Both the position numbers and the translations under genes were made by a program. The notes under the pieces are model-generated. The model saw only the letters and a program-made list of their open reading frames with translations, searched no databases and was not told the origin of the DNA. Of a stretch of 64,000 bases of DNA, positions 1-8,630 are shown one piece after another; position 1 is the first letter of the stretch; each line of letters begins with the position of its first letter. Origin of the DNA: Acidaminococcus hominis (GTDB lineage: Bacteria > Bacillota > Negativicutes > Acidaminococcales > Acidaminococcaceae); contig NZ_OLMM01000004.1 in the NCBI RefSeq assembly GCF_900291475.1, positions 124,001-188,000 on the forward strand, read 5' to 3'.

Positions 1-952
1 CGAAACCAACGTGGGTGTGTTCGCCGCTGCCGGCAACGCCCACAATGGGTTTGGCCAGGAAGGATACTTCCAGGCCGTTAGCACGGAAGATTTCCTTAAC
101 CAGGGTACGTACCAGAATTTCGTTATCGGCGCATTGCAGGCCGGTGGAGAATTTCCAGTCGATTTCCAGCTGTTCGTTAACGTGGGTCATGTTGCCGTTG
201 GCATCCAGTTGACCTCTTACGCCGCCCACTTCTTTGTGGCCCATTTCCGGTTCCAGGCCATAGTAGCCCAGCACTTCAACGGCTTGTTCCAAAGCGGTAC
301 GCACGTTGCCGCGGGTACGGGCCCAGTATTGTTCCTGCATGATCTGGGAGGAAGACAGGGCAGTTTTGTCCACGTCTTCGGTAGGAGTCTTGACCCAGAA
401 TTCCAATTCGGTAGCGCTGGTAAAGGTTACCTTTTCTACGTCCTTGGGATCAAAGGCCAGACCAGGAACCGTGCCGGCAGCCAGCATGGCTTTGTGGATT
501 TCGCTGGAAACGTATTCCAGGGATTTTTTCAGCAGGTAACGGGAATCCACGAATTCACCGTTGTGCAGCAGGAAGCAAGGTACACGCAGGGTGCCCACCA
601 GTTTGCCGGTTTCAGCATCCACGTGTTCAATATTGTAGTCAACGAACCAGTTTACGGACAGGTCAGCAACCATATCTACACGGGCATCGTTCAGGGAAGC
701 AACGCCGGGCAGTACTACGGAAGAACCGTCGGTTTGGGCCGTATGGCTGTACAGCATGGTTTCCATATCATCCAGCAGCAGGGAAATAGGCACCTTTTCA
801 TCCGTATCGTTGCCGGCAAAGTCAATGCCCATGAAAGATACGAATTTGATTTCAGGATGATTATTCAGCAGAATACGCAAAGTTTCCGGTGTCAATTCAC
901 TGTGTTTAATCACATAAAGCAGGTCGTCTTGATACATGTTGGTTTTATACAT
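1..952 (-). CDS. glnA: Glutamine synthetase, N-terminal part (gene runs off the left edge)
   Basis: Glutamine synthetase joins ammonia to glutamate using ATP in the cytoplasm. Only about 317 N-terminal residues lie in the window. The frame is open from the ATG at 952-950, which follows a GGGGA ribosome site, to the left edge. Residues 180-186 (ATELEFW) fit the glutamate-rich ligand strand, residues 261-267 (QLEIDWK) fit the next conserved block, and residues 301-314 (KPIVGVAGSGEHTH) fit the KP-x2-G-x2-GSG-x-H-x-H substrate/ATP signature. The order of blocks follows type I enzymes, but the class is not certain because the C-terminus is missing. It has its own promoter and leader to the right. 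Confidence 0.85.
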   Translation of the reverse strand, partial: MYKTNMYQDDLLYVIKHSELTPETLRILLNNHPEIKFVSFMGIDFAGNDTDEKVPISLLLDDMETMLYSHTAQTDGSSVVLPGVASLNDARVDMVADLSVNWFVDYNIEHVDAETGKLVGTLRVPCFLLHNGEFVDSRYLLKKSLEYVSSEIHKAMLAAGTVPGLAFDPKDVEKVTFTSATELEFWVKTPTEDVDKTALSSSQIMQEQYWARTRGNVRTALEQAVEVLGYYGLEPEMGHKEVGGVRGQLDANGNMTHVNEQLEIDWKFSTGLQCADNEILVRTLVKEIFRANGLEVSFLAKPIVGVAGSGEHTHVGF

Positions 953-1280
953 GTTTGATTTCCCCTTTCCCTCTTTGGCCCATTGGCTAGCATGCTCAGA
1001 TTCATTTGAGCGGGTTGAACGGGTGGTCCCGTCCTTTGTTATTTTCTTTTAAGTACTTCTGAATTACATGGCTTATTATAGCACACCGCTTTTCATTAAG
1101 CTAGTAAGAAAAGCAATTTTTTCGAACTTTTTTCTTTCTGATTTTCTCTATGTTCGTAAATTCTTGTCTATTTCCTGAATTTGTCGGTGTTTCAGAGTCA
1201 TTTGTCCTTCTAAAAATGAATTTTCCGAACAATACATGGTTTCCCATGGCTAACTATTCCCGTCTTCCGCCGTCAGCTCT
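953..1280 (-). promoter_or_regulatory. Promoter and leader of the glutamine synthetase gene
   Basis: This 328-base gap has no gene. On the minus strand a TATAAT -10 box lies at 1080-1075 and is preceded by TGC, giving an extended -10. The -35 is poor. Transcription would start near 1068 and leave a leader of about 115 bases. In the leader GCTCA/TGAGC and ACGGG/CCCGT can form two small hairpins before the start codon. Whether these regulate the gene cannot be told from sequence. Confidence 0.55.
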
Positions 1281-1616
1281 TCACTTTCCCTGGGCCTGGC
1301 GGTAATGGGCCAGGGCATCCCGGTAGGCGGCCAGGATGGCCCTGCTGGAAGAACCGTAGTACCGGTCCTGTATTTCTGCCTCCAGGAAGGCTGCATCTTT
1401 TTCCAGAAAATGGTGCATAAATATGTTTTTCACGAATTTCCGGGTCAGCTCCAGGGTGGCGTTGCAGTCCACATCCAGGATTTCCCCGGTACCGGCCGCT
1501 ACCTCAAAGGCCAGGTAGAAGGTCCCGTAGATCCGGGTAATGGCGTTGTCCGAGGTGGTCCGGGCTTCCCCGGTAAAGTACAGGGTGCGCTGCTTTGGCG
1601 CCGGTTTTTCTGCCAT
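1281..1616 (-). CDS. DUF3870 family protein
   Basis: A 111-residue soluble protein matching DUF3870 in length and pattern: an N-terminal strand with GEART, then the block SDNAITRIYGTFYLAF (residues 22-37) and DVDCNATLELTRKFV (48-62), which I recognise as the family core. No signal peptide or membrane segment is visible. Its biochemical role is not known to me. It is the last gene of a five-gene leftward cluster, starting only 3 bases beyond the serine hydrolase stop, so it is probably cotranscribed with the dipeptide-use genes upstream. Confidence 0.75.
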   Translation of the reverse strand: MAEKPAPKQRTLYFTGEARTTSDNAITRIYGTFYLAFEVAAGTGEILDVDCNATLELTRKFVKNIFMHHFLEKDAAFLEAEIQDRYYGSSSRAILAAYRDALAHYRQAQGK

Positions 1617-1619
1617 GGT

Positions 1620-2417
1620 CTAGGCCTCCCCTTCCGTAATGTGGTCATAGACCAGTTTGCCAAGGGTGCCCAGGGTCCGCTTGCCCGTCAGGCTGTCCGG
1701 TTGCTGCTGGGTCAGGACGGCCAGAATATAGGGATGGTCCGGCAGGAGAAAAATGCCGCAGTCATTTTCCACGCCCTTGAGGTCCCCGCATTTGTGGGCC
1801 AGGGGCACGTCTTCCGGCAGGTACCGCTGGAGCCGGTCCCCCTGCTGCTGCCGCTTGAGCATTTCCAGCATGGTTTTGCTTGCGTGGGGACTTACCAGAG
1901 TGCCTTCGTAGATGCCCCGGAGAAGAAGCACCAGGTCGTCGGCGCAGGTCCAGTTATCCCGGCCGGCGTCCCGGGCTGCGCTGTCCATCATTTTCCGGCC
2001 CAGGTGGGTAGCGGTGAGCCCCAGGTCCTCTCCCAGCTGGTTCACCTTGTCCATGCCCACCCGGTCAAGGAGCAGGTTTGCCGCCTCGTTGTCGCTAACG
2101 ATGATCATCAGGGTACAGAGCTCTTTCAGGGTAAAGGTATGGCCGGACAGGAGTTCCTTCAGGATACCGTCCCCGCCGGTGCGTTTTTCGGCAGTCAGGG
2201 TCACCCCTTCCGCCAGAGACAGGCTGCCTTCTTCCGCCTGACGAAAAACTTCTGCCAATACCAGCAGCTTAATGGTACTGGCAGACAAAACGGCACAGCT
2301 TCCCCCAACAGAGAAGCCGTGCCGCAATTTTTCGTCGTAGAAGCTAAGGGTAACCTGACCGCTGCTGTTTTGGCACAGGGCTTCCAAAGAAGCCTGCCAC
2401 TTGGTTTGCTGGTTCAA
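1620..2417 (-). CDS. Class A beta-lactamase-like serine hydrolase
   Basis: A 265-residue protein of the serine beta-lactamase/transpeptidase fold. The nucleophile motif SxxK is seen as STIK (about residues 46-49), the second motif as SDN in VSDNEAAN, and the third as KCG in HKCGDL, in place of the usual KTG or KSG. There is no signal peptide, unlike secreted beta-lactamases, so it may act in the cytoplasm. Its place behind a dipeptidase and an Ala-Glu epimerase suggests a substrate from murein peptides rather than a drug. Resistance is possible in principle but not supported by the missing export signal. Confidence 0.7.
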   Translation of the reverse strand: MNQQTKWQASLEALCQNSSGQVTLSFYDEKLRHGFSVGGSCAVLSASTIKLLVLAEVFRQAEEGSLSLAEGVTLTAEKRTGGDGILKELLSGHTFTLKELCTLMIIVSDNEAANLLLDRVGMDKVNQLGEDLGLTATHLGRKMMDSAARDAGRDNWTCADDLVLLLRGIYEGTLVSPHASKTMLEMLKRQQQGDRLQRYLPEDVPLAHKCGDLKGVENDCGIFLLPDHPYILAVLTQQQPDSLTGKRTLGTLGKLVYDHITEGEA

Positions 2418-2430
2418 GTTTCCTTCCTCC

Positions 2431-3612
2431 TTAGGACATCATTTTTAAAACATAACCGCAGAACAGACCGGCAAAGTTCCCGATGGCGGCCCCCAAAATG
2501 CCCATAAGCACGCCGATGCCTGCATAGGAAGCATCATAGGCAGAAGCCACAATGGGAGCAGACGCTGCCCCGCCGATATTGGCCAGGGAAGCGGTGGAAA
2601 CCATGCACAGATCCCAATGGAAGAGCTTGGACAGGCCAAACATCAGCACCACGTGAACCACCAGGATAAAGAAGCCGTACACCACCCACATGGGAGCGGC
2701 CAGCAGGTCCAGCACCGAAGCGGTGGAAGCCAAAAGGGAAACCACGGCGTACAGGTACACGCTGGACAGTTCTTCCACGGCGGGCACCTTGCCCAGCGGG
2801 GTCATGGCGCAGATCAGGCCCAACACCGTCACAAACAGGGTGGTCATGGTGCCTTTATCAAACATGGCAAGGCCCACACTCTTTAAAAGGGTGTTCAGGT
2901 TGGCGCCCACGGTTTGGGAAAGAGCAGAAACCAGCAGGGACACGCCAATCAGGAAAATCCAGTCGGCAGAGGTGGCCTTCTTCTTTTCCTTGGCGACTTC
3001 GGCAGCGGCAGCATCGGCCACAGCCTGGAGCTTGGAGGTGTCCGCCTGGGTGGCGGCGTTCCAGCGATTGGCATAGCGCACCCCCAGGAGCAGCAGGGCA
3101 ATCCACACGGAATAGCACACGGTATCCAGGGCCAGGGCGCAGCTGTAGGCGCCGGCGTCCACCGGCAGGGCTGCCTGCATGGCCGCCATATTGGCGGAAC
3201 CGCCCACCCAGGAAGCGTACAGGGCCGCTACCGCACCCCAGGTATCATTGCCCAGGAAGCCTTTAAAAATCGGATAGCCTACAATAAAACCCACAAACAG
3301 GGTCACCGAGCAGCCCAGGAAGATGGCTACCATCCGGCCGCCCAGTTTGGCCAGCTTCCGGAAGTCGCAGCGCAGCAGCATAACAAAGATCATGGCGTAC
3401 AGCAGGTTGTTCTTCAGCGCTTTGTAGGCTTCAGAAACGCCCTTGGAATTGTACAGGCCCATGGTGCAGAAGATCATGTTCAGCACGTAGATCCAGACCA
3501 GGGGAGGAACAATGGAGAAAATCTTCCACTTGGAATATTTTTCCAGGGCCAGCAAGGCGCCGGCCAGAAACATCAGAAAGGCAATATACGTAAAACCACT
3601 GGTGATTACCAT
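2431..3612 (-). CDS. DUF819 family integral membrane protein
   Basis: A 393-residue polytopic membrane protein with about ten hydrophobic segments and a charged loop near residues 195-215 (AAAEVAKEKKKATSADW). Sequence blocks such as ASWVGGSANMAAMQ and NIGGAASAPIV match the DUF819 (YjcL-like) family. Members often sit beside dipeptide epimerases and peptidases and are suspected transporters. That is inference from context; no substrate is shown by the sequence. It lies between the epimerase and the serine hydrolase with 13-27 base gaps, so it is very likely part of the same operon. Confidence 0.75.
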   Translation of the reverse strand: MVITSGFTYIAFLMFLAGALLALEKYSKWKIFSIVPPLVWIYVLNMIFCTMGLYNSKGVSEAYKALKNNLLYAMIFVMLLRCDFRKLAKLGGRMVAIFLGCSVTLFVGFIVGYPIFKGFLGNDTWGAVAALYASWVGGSANMAAMQAALPVDAGAYSCALALDTVCYSVWIALLLLGVRYANRWNAATQADTSKLQAVADAAAAEVAKEKKKATSADWIFLIGVSLLVSALSQTVGANLNTLLKSVGLAMFDKGTMTTLFVTVLGLICAMTPLGKVPAVEELSSVYLYAVVSLLASTASVLDLLAAPMWVVYGFFILVVHVVLMFGLSKLFHWDLCMVSTASLANIGGAASAPIVASAYDASYAGIGVLMGILGAAIGNFAGLFCGYVLKMMS

Positions 3613-3639
3613 ACAAATTCCCCCTTTTTCACACCCCTA

Positions 3640-4734
3640 TTAGTCGTCCAGATACTGGATACCTTCAATGCCCCGGATGCCCAGACCCGGTTCATCAGCC
3701 ACGGTAATTTCTTTTTCGTTAAATACGGCGCCGCCCAGCACCGGGTCCTCAGAGCACAGCACCGGCCCGTCCAGGTCCACCTTGGTGATAATTTGCCGGG
3801 CGCAGGCCAGATGCACGGCTGCGTTGACGCTGACCTTGGCTTCCAGCATACAGCCAATCATGCACTCCACCCCGCTGACCTCTGCCAGGGTGGCAATCTT
3901 CAGGGCATTGGTAAGCCCGCCGCATTTCATCAGTTTGATGTTGATCAGGTCCGCCGCCTGGAGCTGGACGATTTTCAGGGCATCTTCCACGGAGAAGACG
4001 CTTTCGTCAGCCAGGACAGGCACGTAGGACCGGTCAGTGACGTACTTCAAGCCTTCCAGGTCGTGGGCCTTTACCGGCTGTTCCACCAGCTCAATGTCCA
4101 GGCCCCGTTCCTGCATCTGGTTCAGCAGTTTCACTGCCTGCTTGGGAGACCAGGCCTGGTTGGCGTCAATGCGGATCCGGGGTTTGTCCCCCACCGCTGC
4201 CCGGATGGCGGAAAGCCGCTCCACGTCCAGGGACGGGTCGATGCCCACTTTTACCTTCAGGGTATCGTAGCCCCGCTCCACAGCGTTGACTGCGTCCCGG
4301 GCCATTTCTTCCGGGGGATTCACGCTGATGGTCAGGTCGGTGATAATCTGGTTCCGGCTGGCCCCCAGCATCCGGTACACGGGGATTCCGTATTTCTTGC
4401 CGTACAGGTCCCACAGAGCAATGTCCGCAGCCGCTTTGGCGCTGCTGTTTTTCACAATGCACTTCTGCACATCCCGGGTGAGATTCTCGAAATCCTCAAC
4501 GTCCCGGCCCACCAGGGTCTTAATGATGTGGTCCTGGAAAGCGCCGATAATGGCCCCGGTGGTATCCCCGGTAATGGCTCCTGTGGGAGGCGCTTCCCCG
4601 TAGCCTACCTCGCCGGTATCGGTGTGGATTTCCACGATGATATCTTCCACGCTGTTGACTTGCCGCAGGGCGGTTTTAAAGGGCACCCGCAGCGGTACAG
4701 AAATACGGCCCAGCCGTACTTTGGTGATTTTCAT
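3640..4734 (-). CDS. Dipeptide epimerase (L-Ala-D/L-Glu epimerase type, enolase superfamily)
   Basis: A 364-residue enolase-superfamily enzyme. The lysine pair is seen in TLKVKVG (about residue 158) and the metal ligand in RIRIDANQAW, followed by ELVEQPV and ADESVFS blocks with the other metal-binding acids. A second lysine lies in INIKLMKCGG. This pattern fits epimerases that turn L-Ala-D-Glu from murein into L-Ala-L-Glu so peptidases can use it. It lies directly downstream of a PepV-type dipeptidase, which supports that use. Exact dipeptide specificity cannot be read from sequence. Confidence 0.85.
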   Translation of the reverse strand: MKITKVRLGRISVPLRVPFKTALRQVNSVEDIIVEIHTDTGEVGYGEAPPTGAITGDTTGAIIGAFQDHIIKTLVGRDVEDFENLTRDVQKCIVKNSSAKAAADIALWDLYGKKYGIPVYRMLGASRNQIITDLTISVNPPEEMARDAVNAVERGYDTLKVKVGIDPSLDVERLSAIRAAVGDKPRIRIDANQAWSPKQAVKLLNQMQERGLDIELVEQPVKAHDLEGLKYVTDRSYVPVLADESVFSVEDALKIVQLQAADLINIKLMKCGGLTNALKIATLAEVSGVECMIGCMLEAKVSVNAAVHLACARQIITKVDLDGPVLCSEDPVLGGAVFNEKEITVADEPGLGIRGIEGIQYLDD

Positions 4735-4773
4735 ATTTCTCTACCCCCTTTTGCAGAACTTGCTTGCTGTTTT

Positions 4774-6153
4774 TTATTTGGCCAGCCGATACAGGGTTTC
4801 CGCGTAAATCTTGGCGTTCAGCACCAATTTGTCGATTTCCCAGCATTCGTTGGGCAGATGTTCCCGCACGGTGTCCCCTGGGAAAATAGGACCAAAGGCT
4901 ACAATGTGGGGGATGGATTTGGCGTAGGTGCCCCCGCCAATGCAGATGGTCTTGGGTTCAAAATCGGTCATTTCCCCGTACACGCCCAGCATGGTCTGGA
5001 TGTAGTCGGTTTTGGGATCCACGTACAGGGCCTGCTTGTGGAATTCAGAAACTTTGGTGAAGCCGTTCTTCCGGAATTTATTGTCCAGCTGGGGAGCGCA
5101 TTCGGCGTAGGTATGGGTTACCGGGTAACGGTAGTTGATTTTCACCGTCAGGCCCTTGTCGTCCCCATCAATGACACCCAGGTTAAAGGACAGCCGGCCA
5201 GAGGCATTGTCCCGCAGGTCGATGCCCATGGAAACCCCGTGAACCTCCAGGCCAATCTTTTCGCCCAGGAAGTTCATCACCTGGTGCAGTTCACCAATCA
5301 GGGGCAGCCGGGACAGGGATAGCAGCAGCCGGCCAATGGCGTTTTCGCCCTTTTCCGGAGAGGCGCCGTGGGCCTGTACGCCCTGGGCGGTGATAACCAG
5401 GCCCGGTTCTTTTAATTCATAGGTCACCTTGGGATCCAGGTGGCCAAAGCTTTCAATGACTTGTTTGCCCAGTTCCGGGGTGCAGGACAGCTCGGCCACA
5501 GCCAAGGCCGGCACTACGTTATAGGCAGAACCCCCGTGAATTTTCACCAGTTTCAGGGGACCGTACTGCTGATAGCCCACCTGGTATTCCACGTTGATGA
5601 TGCCTTTTTCCCCGTTGATGACCGGGTATTCCCCATCGGGCGTAAAGCCGCAGACAGGCACTTCCCCGCCTTTTTCCAGGTAATGGACCATATCCTGGCT
5701 GCCAGTTTCTTCGTTGGTGCCAAAGAGGATACGGATCCGGCGCTTCAGGGGCAGACCGCTTTCCTTCAGGGCCTTCAGGGCATACAGGGCGGAAGTGGTG
5801 GGGCCTTTGTCGTCCAGGGCGCCCCGGCCGTACACATTGCCGTCAGCCACCCGGCCGCTGAAGGGATCTTCGTCCCAGCCGTCACCGGCGGGTACCACGT
5901 CCAAATGGCCCAGCACCGCTACCATTTCCTTGCCGGTGCCGTATTCGCACCAGCCCATATAGTTGTCCACGTTTTGGGTCTTGAAGCCCATTTTTTCCGC
6001 TTCGCCCAGCATAAATTCCAGGGCCTTGGCGGGGCCTTCCCCAAAGGGTTTGCCGGGAGCGGCCTCACCTTGCACGCTGTTGATCTGTACTGCCTTGGAC
6101 AGCGTTTCCACCATTTCCTCTTTGTTTTTGTCTACCAGTTCTGCCAATTCCAT
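4774..6153 (-). CDS. pepV: Dipeptidase, PepV-like (M20 metallopeptidase)
   Basis: A 459-residue cytoplasmic M20-family zinc dipeptidase. The first metal ligand is in VLGHLDVVPAGDGW (about residues 80-93), the bridging Asp in YGRGALDDKGPT, the catalytic Glu in FGTNEETGS, and another ligand in FTPDGEYPV. Length and motifs fit the PepV/DapE-like dipeptidases. It would cut the L-Ala-L-Glu made by the next gene's epimerase, as well as other dipeptides. ATG at 6153 follows GGGGAGACCGCACA. It is the first gene of the five-gene operon and has a long leader with an intrinsic terminator. Confidence 0.88.
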   Translation of the reverse strand: MELAELVDKNKEEMVETLSKAVQINSVQGEAAPGKPFGEGPAKALEFMLGEAEKMGFKTQNVDNYMGWCEYGTGKEMVAVLGHLDVVPAGDGWDEDPFSGRVADGNVYGRGALDDKGPTTSALYALKALKESGLPLKRRIRILFGTNEETGSQDMVHYLEKGGEVPVCGFTPDGEYPVINGEKGIINVEYQVGYQQYGPLKLVKIHGGSAYNVVPALAVAELSCTPELGKQVIESFGHLDPKVTYELKEPGLVITAQGVQAHGASPEKGENAIGRLLLSLSRLPLIGELHQVMNFLGEKIGLEVHGVSMGIDLRDNASGRLSFNLGVIDGDDKGLTVKINYRYPVTHTYAECAPQLDNKFRKNGFTKVSEFHKQALYVDPKTDYIQTMLGVYGEMTDFEPKTICIGGGTYAKSIPHIVAFGPIFPGDTVREHLPNECWEIDKLVLNAKIYAETLYRLAK

Positions 6154-6200
6154 TGTGCGGTCTCCCCTTCACTGTGAAACTCGCTGCTGCATGAAAAAAG

Positions 6201-6241
6201 CCCAGCAAAAAATACGGGTTTCCCCTCCATTTCCTGCTGGG
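6201..6241 (-). terminator. Intrinsic terminator in the pepV leader (possible attenuator)
   Basis: On the minus strand CCCAGCA (6241-6235) pairs with TGCTGGG (6207-6201), enclosing a GGGG/CCC inner hairpin, and is followed by CTTTTTTC. It lies before the pepV start and after a plausible promoter, so it would stop transcription early unless opened. No known riboswitch or T-box consensus is visible in the 80 bases upstream of it. Confidence 0.6.
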
Positions 6242-6315
6242 TCTCCAGATGCTTCCTGCGCTATTGGCCATAGCCCACACACCAAGAAACAGCAACGGTT
6301 CTATACTATAGTATT

Positions 6316-6345
6316 AGTTTACTCTCCTGTTTCTTGCTCTGTCAA
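6316..6345 (-). promoter_or_regulatory. Promoter for the pepV operon
   Basis: On the minus strand TTGACA (6345-6340) and TAAACT (6321-6316) are separated by 18 bases. A perfect -35 with a 4/6 -10 gives a plausible sigma-70 type promoter. The leader to pepV would be roughly 155 bases. The remaining bases up to 6503 hold nothing else I can identify. Confidence 0.55.
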
Positions 6346-6503
6346 CGCACTTTTCCATTTTCGTTACATTTTTTCCCTACAGCGCTCTCAAACAAGGATT
6401 ATTGTGTATCGATTGAACACTTGCAGCCAAAAAGCCCCGCCTGCCTTCTCCCAACGGAGTGCAGAACGGGGCTTCTTTTCTTGCGATACAGTTGTGCAGG
6501 CGC

Positions 6504-6887
6504 TTACAGGCGTTCTTCGATAGCCACTACGGCAGCCCGGATGCAGTCGTCGCAGGGACACAGGACTTTGCCCGTGCCTACGCCTTTCAGGTCACAGCAG
6601 GCAGTGGCACCGGTTTCAGCCTTAAATTCATCTACTACGTCCTTCATGATGAATTTGGTGGGCTTGTCCGTATGGTTCAGCAGGCCCATAACAATGCCTG
6701 CGCCTACCAAAGCGCCGCAGGTAGCTTCCAAGCCGCCCATGCCGGAACCGAACCCGGAACCCAGGGCTTTCAGTTCTTCAGCGGACTTGCCGATTTCATC
6801 CTGGAAGGCCAGGAGAACGGCTTGGGCACAGTTGTTGGCAGTATGTTTGTAATTGACAGCCATTTCGGCTTTTTTACTGGTTTTCAT
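6504..6887 (-). CDS. C_GCAxxG_C_C family redox protein
   Basis: A 127-residue small cysteine-rich protein. Conserved features are NNCAQAV (residues ~18-24), a Gly-rich stretch GSGFGSGMGGLEATCGALVG ending in CGA, then CC in ATACCDL and the C-terminal CPCDDC. This matches the C_GCAxxG_C_C family, thought to carry redox-active or metal-binding cysteines. It has a separate promoter at 6949-6921 and stands alone between the pepV operon and the AbgT transporter. Function is otherwise unknown. Confidence 0.8.
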   Translation of the reverse strand: MKTSKKAEMAVNYKHTANNCAQAVLLAFQDEIGKSAEELKALGSGFGSGMGGLEATCGALVGAGIVMGLLNHTDKPTKFIMKDVVDEFKAETGATACCDLKGVGTGKVLCPCDDCIRAAVVAIEERL

Positions 6888-6920
6888 TGTGGTAAGACTC
6901 CCCTCTATATGGTGCCTATC

Positions 6921-6949
6921 ATTATAGACGCTTTGCCCCTAAAGCACAA
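6921..6949 (-). promoter_or_regulatory. Promoter of the C_GCAxxG_C_C gene
   Basis: Minus-strand TTGTGC (6949-6944), a 17-base spacer and a perfect TATAAT (6926-6921), 34 bases before the start codon. Confidence 0.6.
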
Positions 6950-7010
6950 GCAGGACGGAGAAAAGTTCCCCGTCCTGCCGCAAATACGCTTTTGTTGGTT
7001 AACACAAGTC

Positions 7011-8549
7011 TTACAGAATGCCAGGGGGCAGCGCCGTGCCTACGCCCGGCCCAATGGGAACGCCCAGCGCCATCCAGGCAATCATAAAGAGGATCCAGAT
7101 GAACTGCAGAATCACGGCCAAGGGAATCAGGTTGGAAATAAAGGTCCCCACGGTTACGTTGGGATCGTATTTTTCCTGGGCCACGCTGAGCATCATCCAC
7201 AGATAGGGCATCATGGGGGTGAAGCTGTTGCCCGGGGAGTCCCCCAGCCGGTACAGCAGCTGGGCAAAGCCCGGATGGTAGCCCAGCAGCATGAACATGG
7301 GCACAAAAATGGGAGCGAAAATAGCCCATTTGGCAGAACCCGAGGACATGAAAATATTAACGAAGGCGCACACCAGCACAAAGGTCACGCACAGGGGAAT
7401 GCCCGTAAAGCCGGCGCTTTTCAGGAAATCCGCTCCGGAAATGGCCAGCAGGGTACCCAGATGGGTCCAGTTGAACAACCCCTGGAACTGGCCGCAGAAG
7501 AAGCAGAACACCACGTAGGAACCCATGGCTGCCATCTGCTTGACCATGGCGTTGTTGATGCTGCGGACATCCTTGAATTTCCCTACCGTAATGCCGTAGG
7601 CAATCCCTGCCAGGCTCATGAGCCCAAAGAGAATGGGAATCATGCCCTTCAGCAGCAGGGAACCCACCAGGGAACCGTTCTTGGACAGCACGCCGCTGAA
7701 AAAGCCGGCCGCAATAAGGGCACAATAGGCCAGAGTCACCAGCCCGGCGTTGCGCATCCCCCGTTTTTCTTCCTGGGTAACTTCCTGAACCCCTTCCAGG
7801 TCCTTGGCTTCGTACTTGCCAAAGCGGGGTTCCACCAGCACCTTGGAGAAATAGCCCAACACCCAGGAAACCAGGAAGGTGGATACAAACATAAAATACC
7901 AGTTGCAGGTCACGTCCACCACAAAGGAGCTGTTGCCCAAAAAGGCTTCAATGGCCTGGTTGGTCATGCCCTGAAGCAGGGAATCCGTCCCGGCAATCAG
8001 CAGGTTGGCGGTAAAGCCGGCGTTGGAGCCGGCGTAGCCCACAATCATGCCCACCAGGGGATTCTTCCCCACCCCGATGTACACCAGGGCTGCCAGAGGC
8101 GGAATCACCACCGCTGCCGTATCGGAGGCGATGTTGCCCATAACCCCAACAAACGCCACCAGATAGGGTACAATGCCGGGCGGCACGTTGTGCATGCTCC
8201 GGCGCAGCAGGCTGATGAGCAGCCCGGATTCCTCACAAAAGCCAATGGCCAGGGTCATGGTGATCACAAGGCCCAGGGGCGCAAAGCCCGAGAAGTTGCT
8301 GACCAAATGGGTCAAAAGCCAGTTTACCCCGTCCTTGGAAAACAGGTTCTGGGACATGACCAGCTTCCCGGTTGCAGGGTTTTCCAGGGCCACTCCGGAA
8401 GCCGTAAGACCTGCGCCAATCAGTGCGGTAATCAAAAACAAAATGCAAAACAGGATGGCCGGCGGGGGCAGCTTGGCACAAACCCGCTCCACTCCATTCA
8501 AAAACCGGTCCACCCAAGGGGTCTTGGGTGACGCTTTTCCTTCTGCCAT
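7011..8549 (-). CDS. AbgT family transporter (p-aminobenzoyl-glutamate type)
   Basis: A 512-residue membrane protein with about a dozen hydrophobic segments. Blocks such as SNFSGFAPLGLVITMTLAIG, GVMGNIASDTAAVVIPPLAA and GSAKWAIFAPIFVPMFM match the AbgT family, which moves p-aminobenzoyl-glutamate or exports sulfonamide-like antimetabolites. Start ATG follows AAAGAGGAATGGGGT. It is a single gene, with a GCAGGACGG/CCGTCCTGC hairpin (6950-6978) between it and the next gene. Substrate in this organism is not shown. Confidence 0.88.
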   Translation of the reverse strand: MAEGKASPKTPWVDRFLNGVERVCAKLPPPAILFCILFLITALIGAGLTASGVALENPATGKLVMSQNLFSKDGVNWLLTHLVSNFSGFAPLGLVITMTLAIGFCEESGLLISLLRRSMHNVPPGIVPYLVAFVGVMGNIASDTAAVVIPPLAALVYIGVGKNPLVGMIVGYAGSNAGFTANLLIAGTDSLLQGMTNQAIEAFLGNSSFVVDVTCNWYFMFVSTFLVSWVLGYFSKVLVEPRFGKYEAKDLEGVQEVTQEEKRGMRNAGLVTLAYCALIAAGFFSGVLSKNGSLVGSLLLKGMIPILFGLMSLAGIAYGITVGKFKDVRSINNAMVKQMAAMGSYVVFCFFCGQFQGLFNWTHLGTLLAISGADFLKSAGFTGIPLCVTFVLVCAFVNIFMSSGSAKWAIFAPIFVPMFMLLGYHPGFAQLLYRLGDSPGNSFTPMMPYLWMMLSVAQEKYDPNVTVGTFISNLIPLAVILQFIWILFMIAWMALGVPIGPGVGTALPPGIL

Positions 8550-8630
8550 ACCCCATTCCTCTTTTCCCTGTAGATTTGCACTGCCGTGCTGCGTTACAAA
8601 TTATGGTGTAACCGTTTTTTACTACTGCTC

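Noticed and set aside
953-1070. Riboswitch in the glutamine synthetase leader
   Set aside because: Only two small hairpins are seen and no known glutamine or ammonium RNA motif could be recognised.
1305-2507. 400-codon plus-strand frame
   Set aside because: Lies opposite the DUF3870 and serine hydrolase genes, which have clear motifs.
2914-5322. 802-codon plus-strand frame over DUF819, epimerase and pepV
   Set aside because: Rich in Gly, His and Gln as usual for the opposite strand of GC-rich genes; the minus strand holds three well-known families.
6459-8531. 690-codon plus-strand frame over the AbgT gene
   Set aside because: Composition is that of a shadow frame; the minus strand encodes an obvious transporter.
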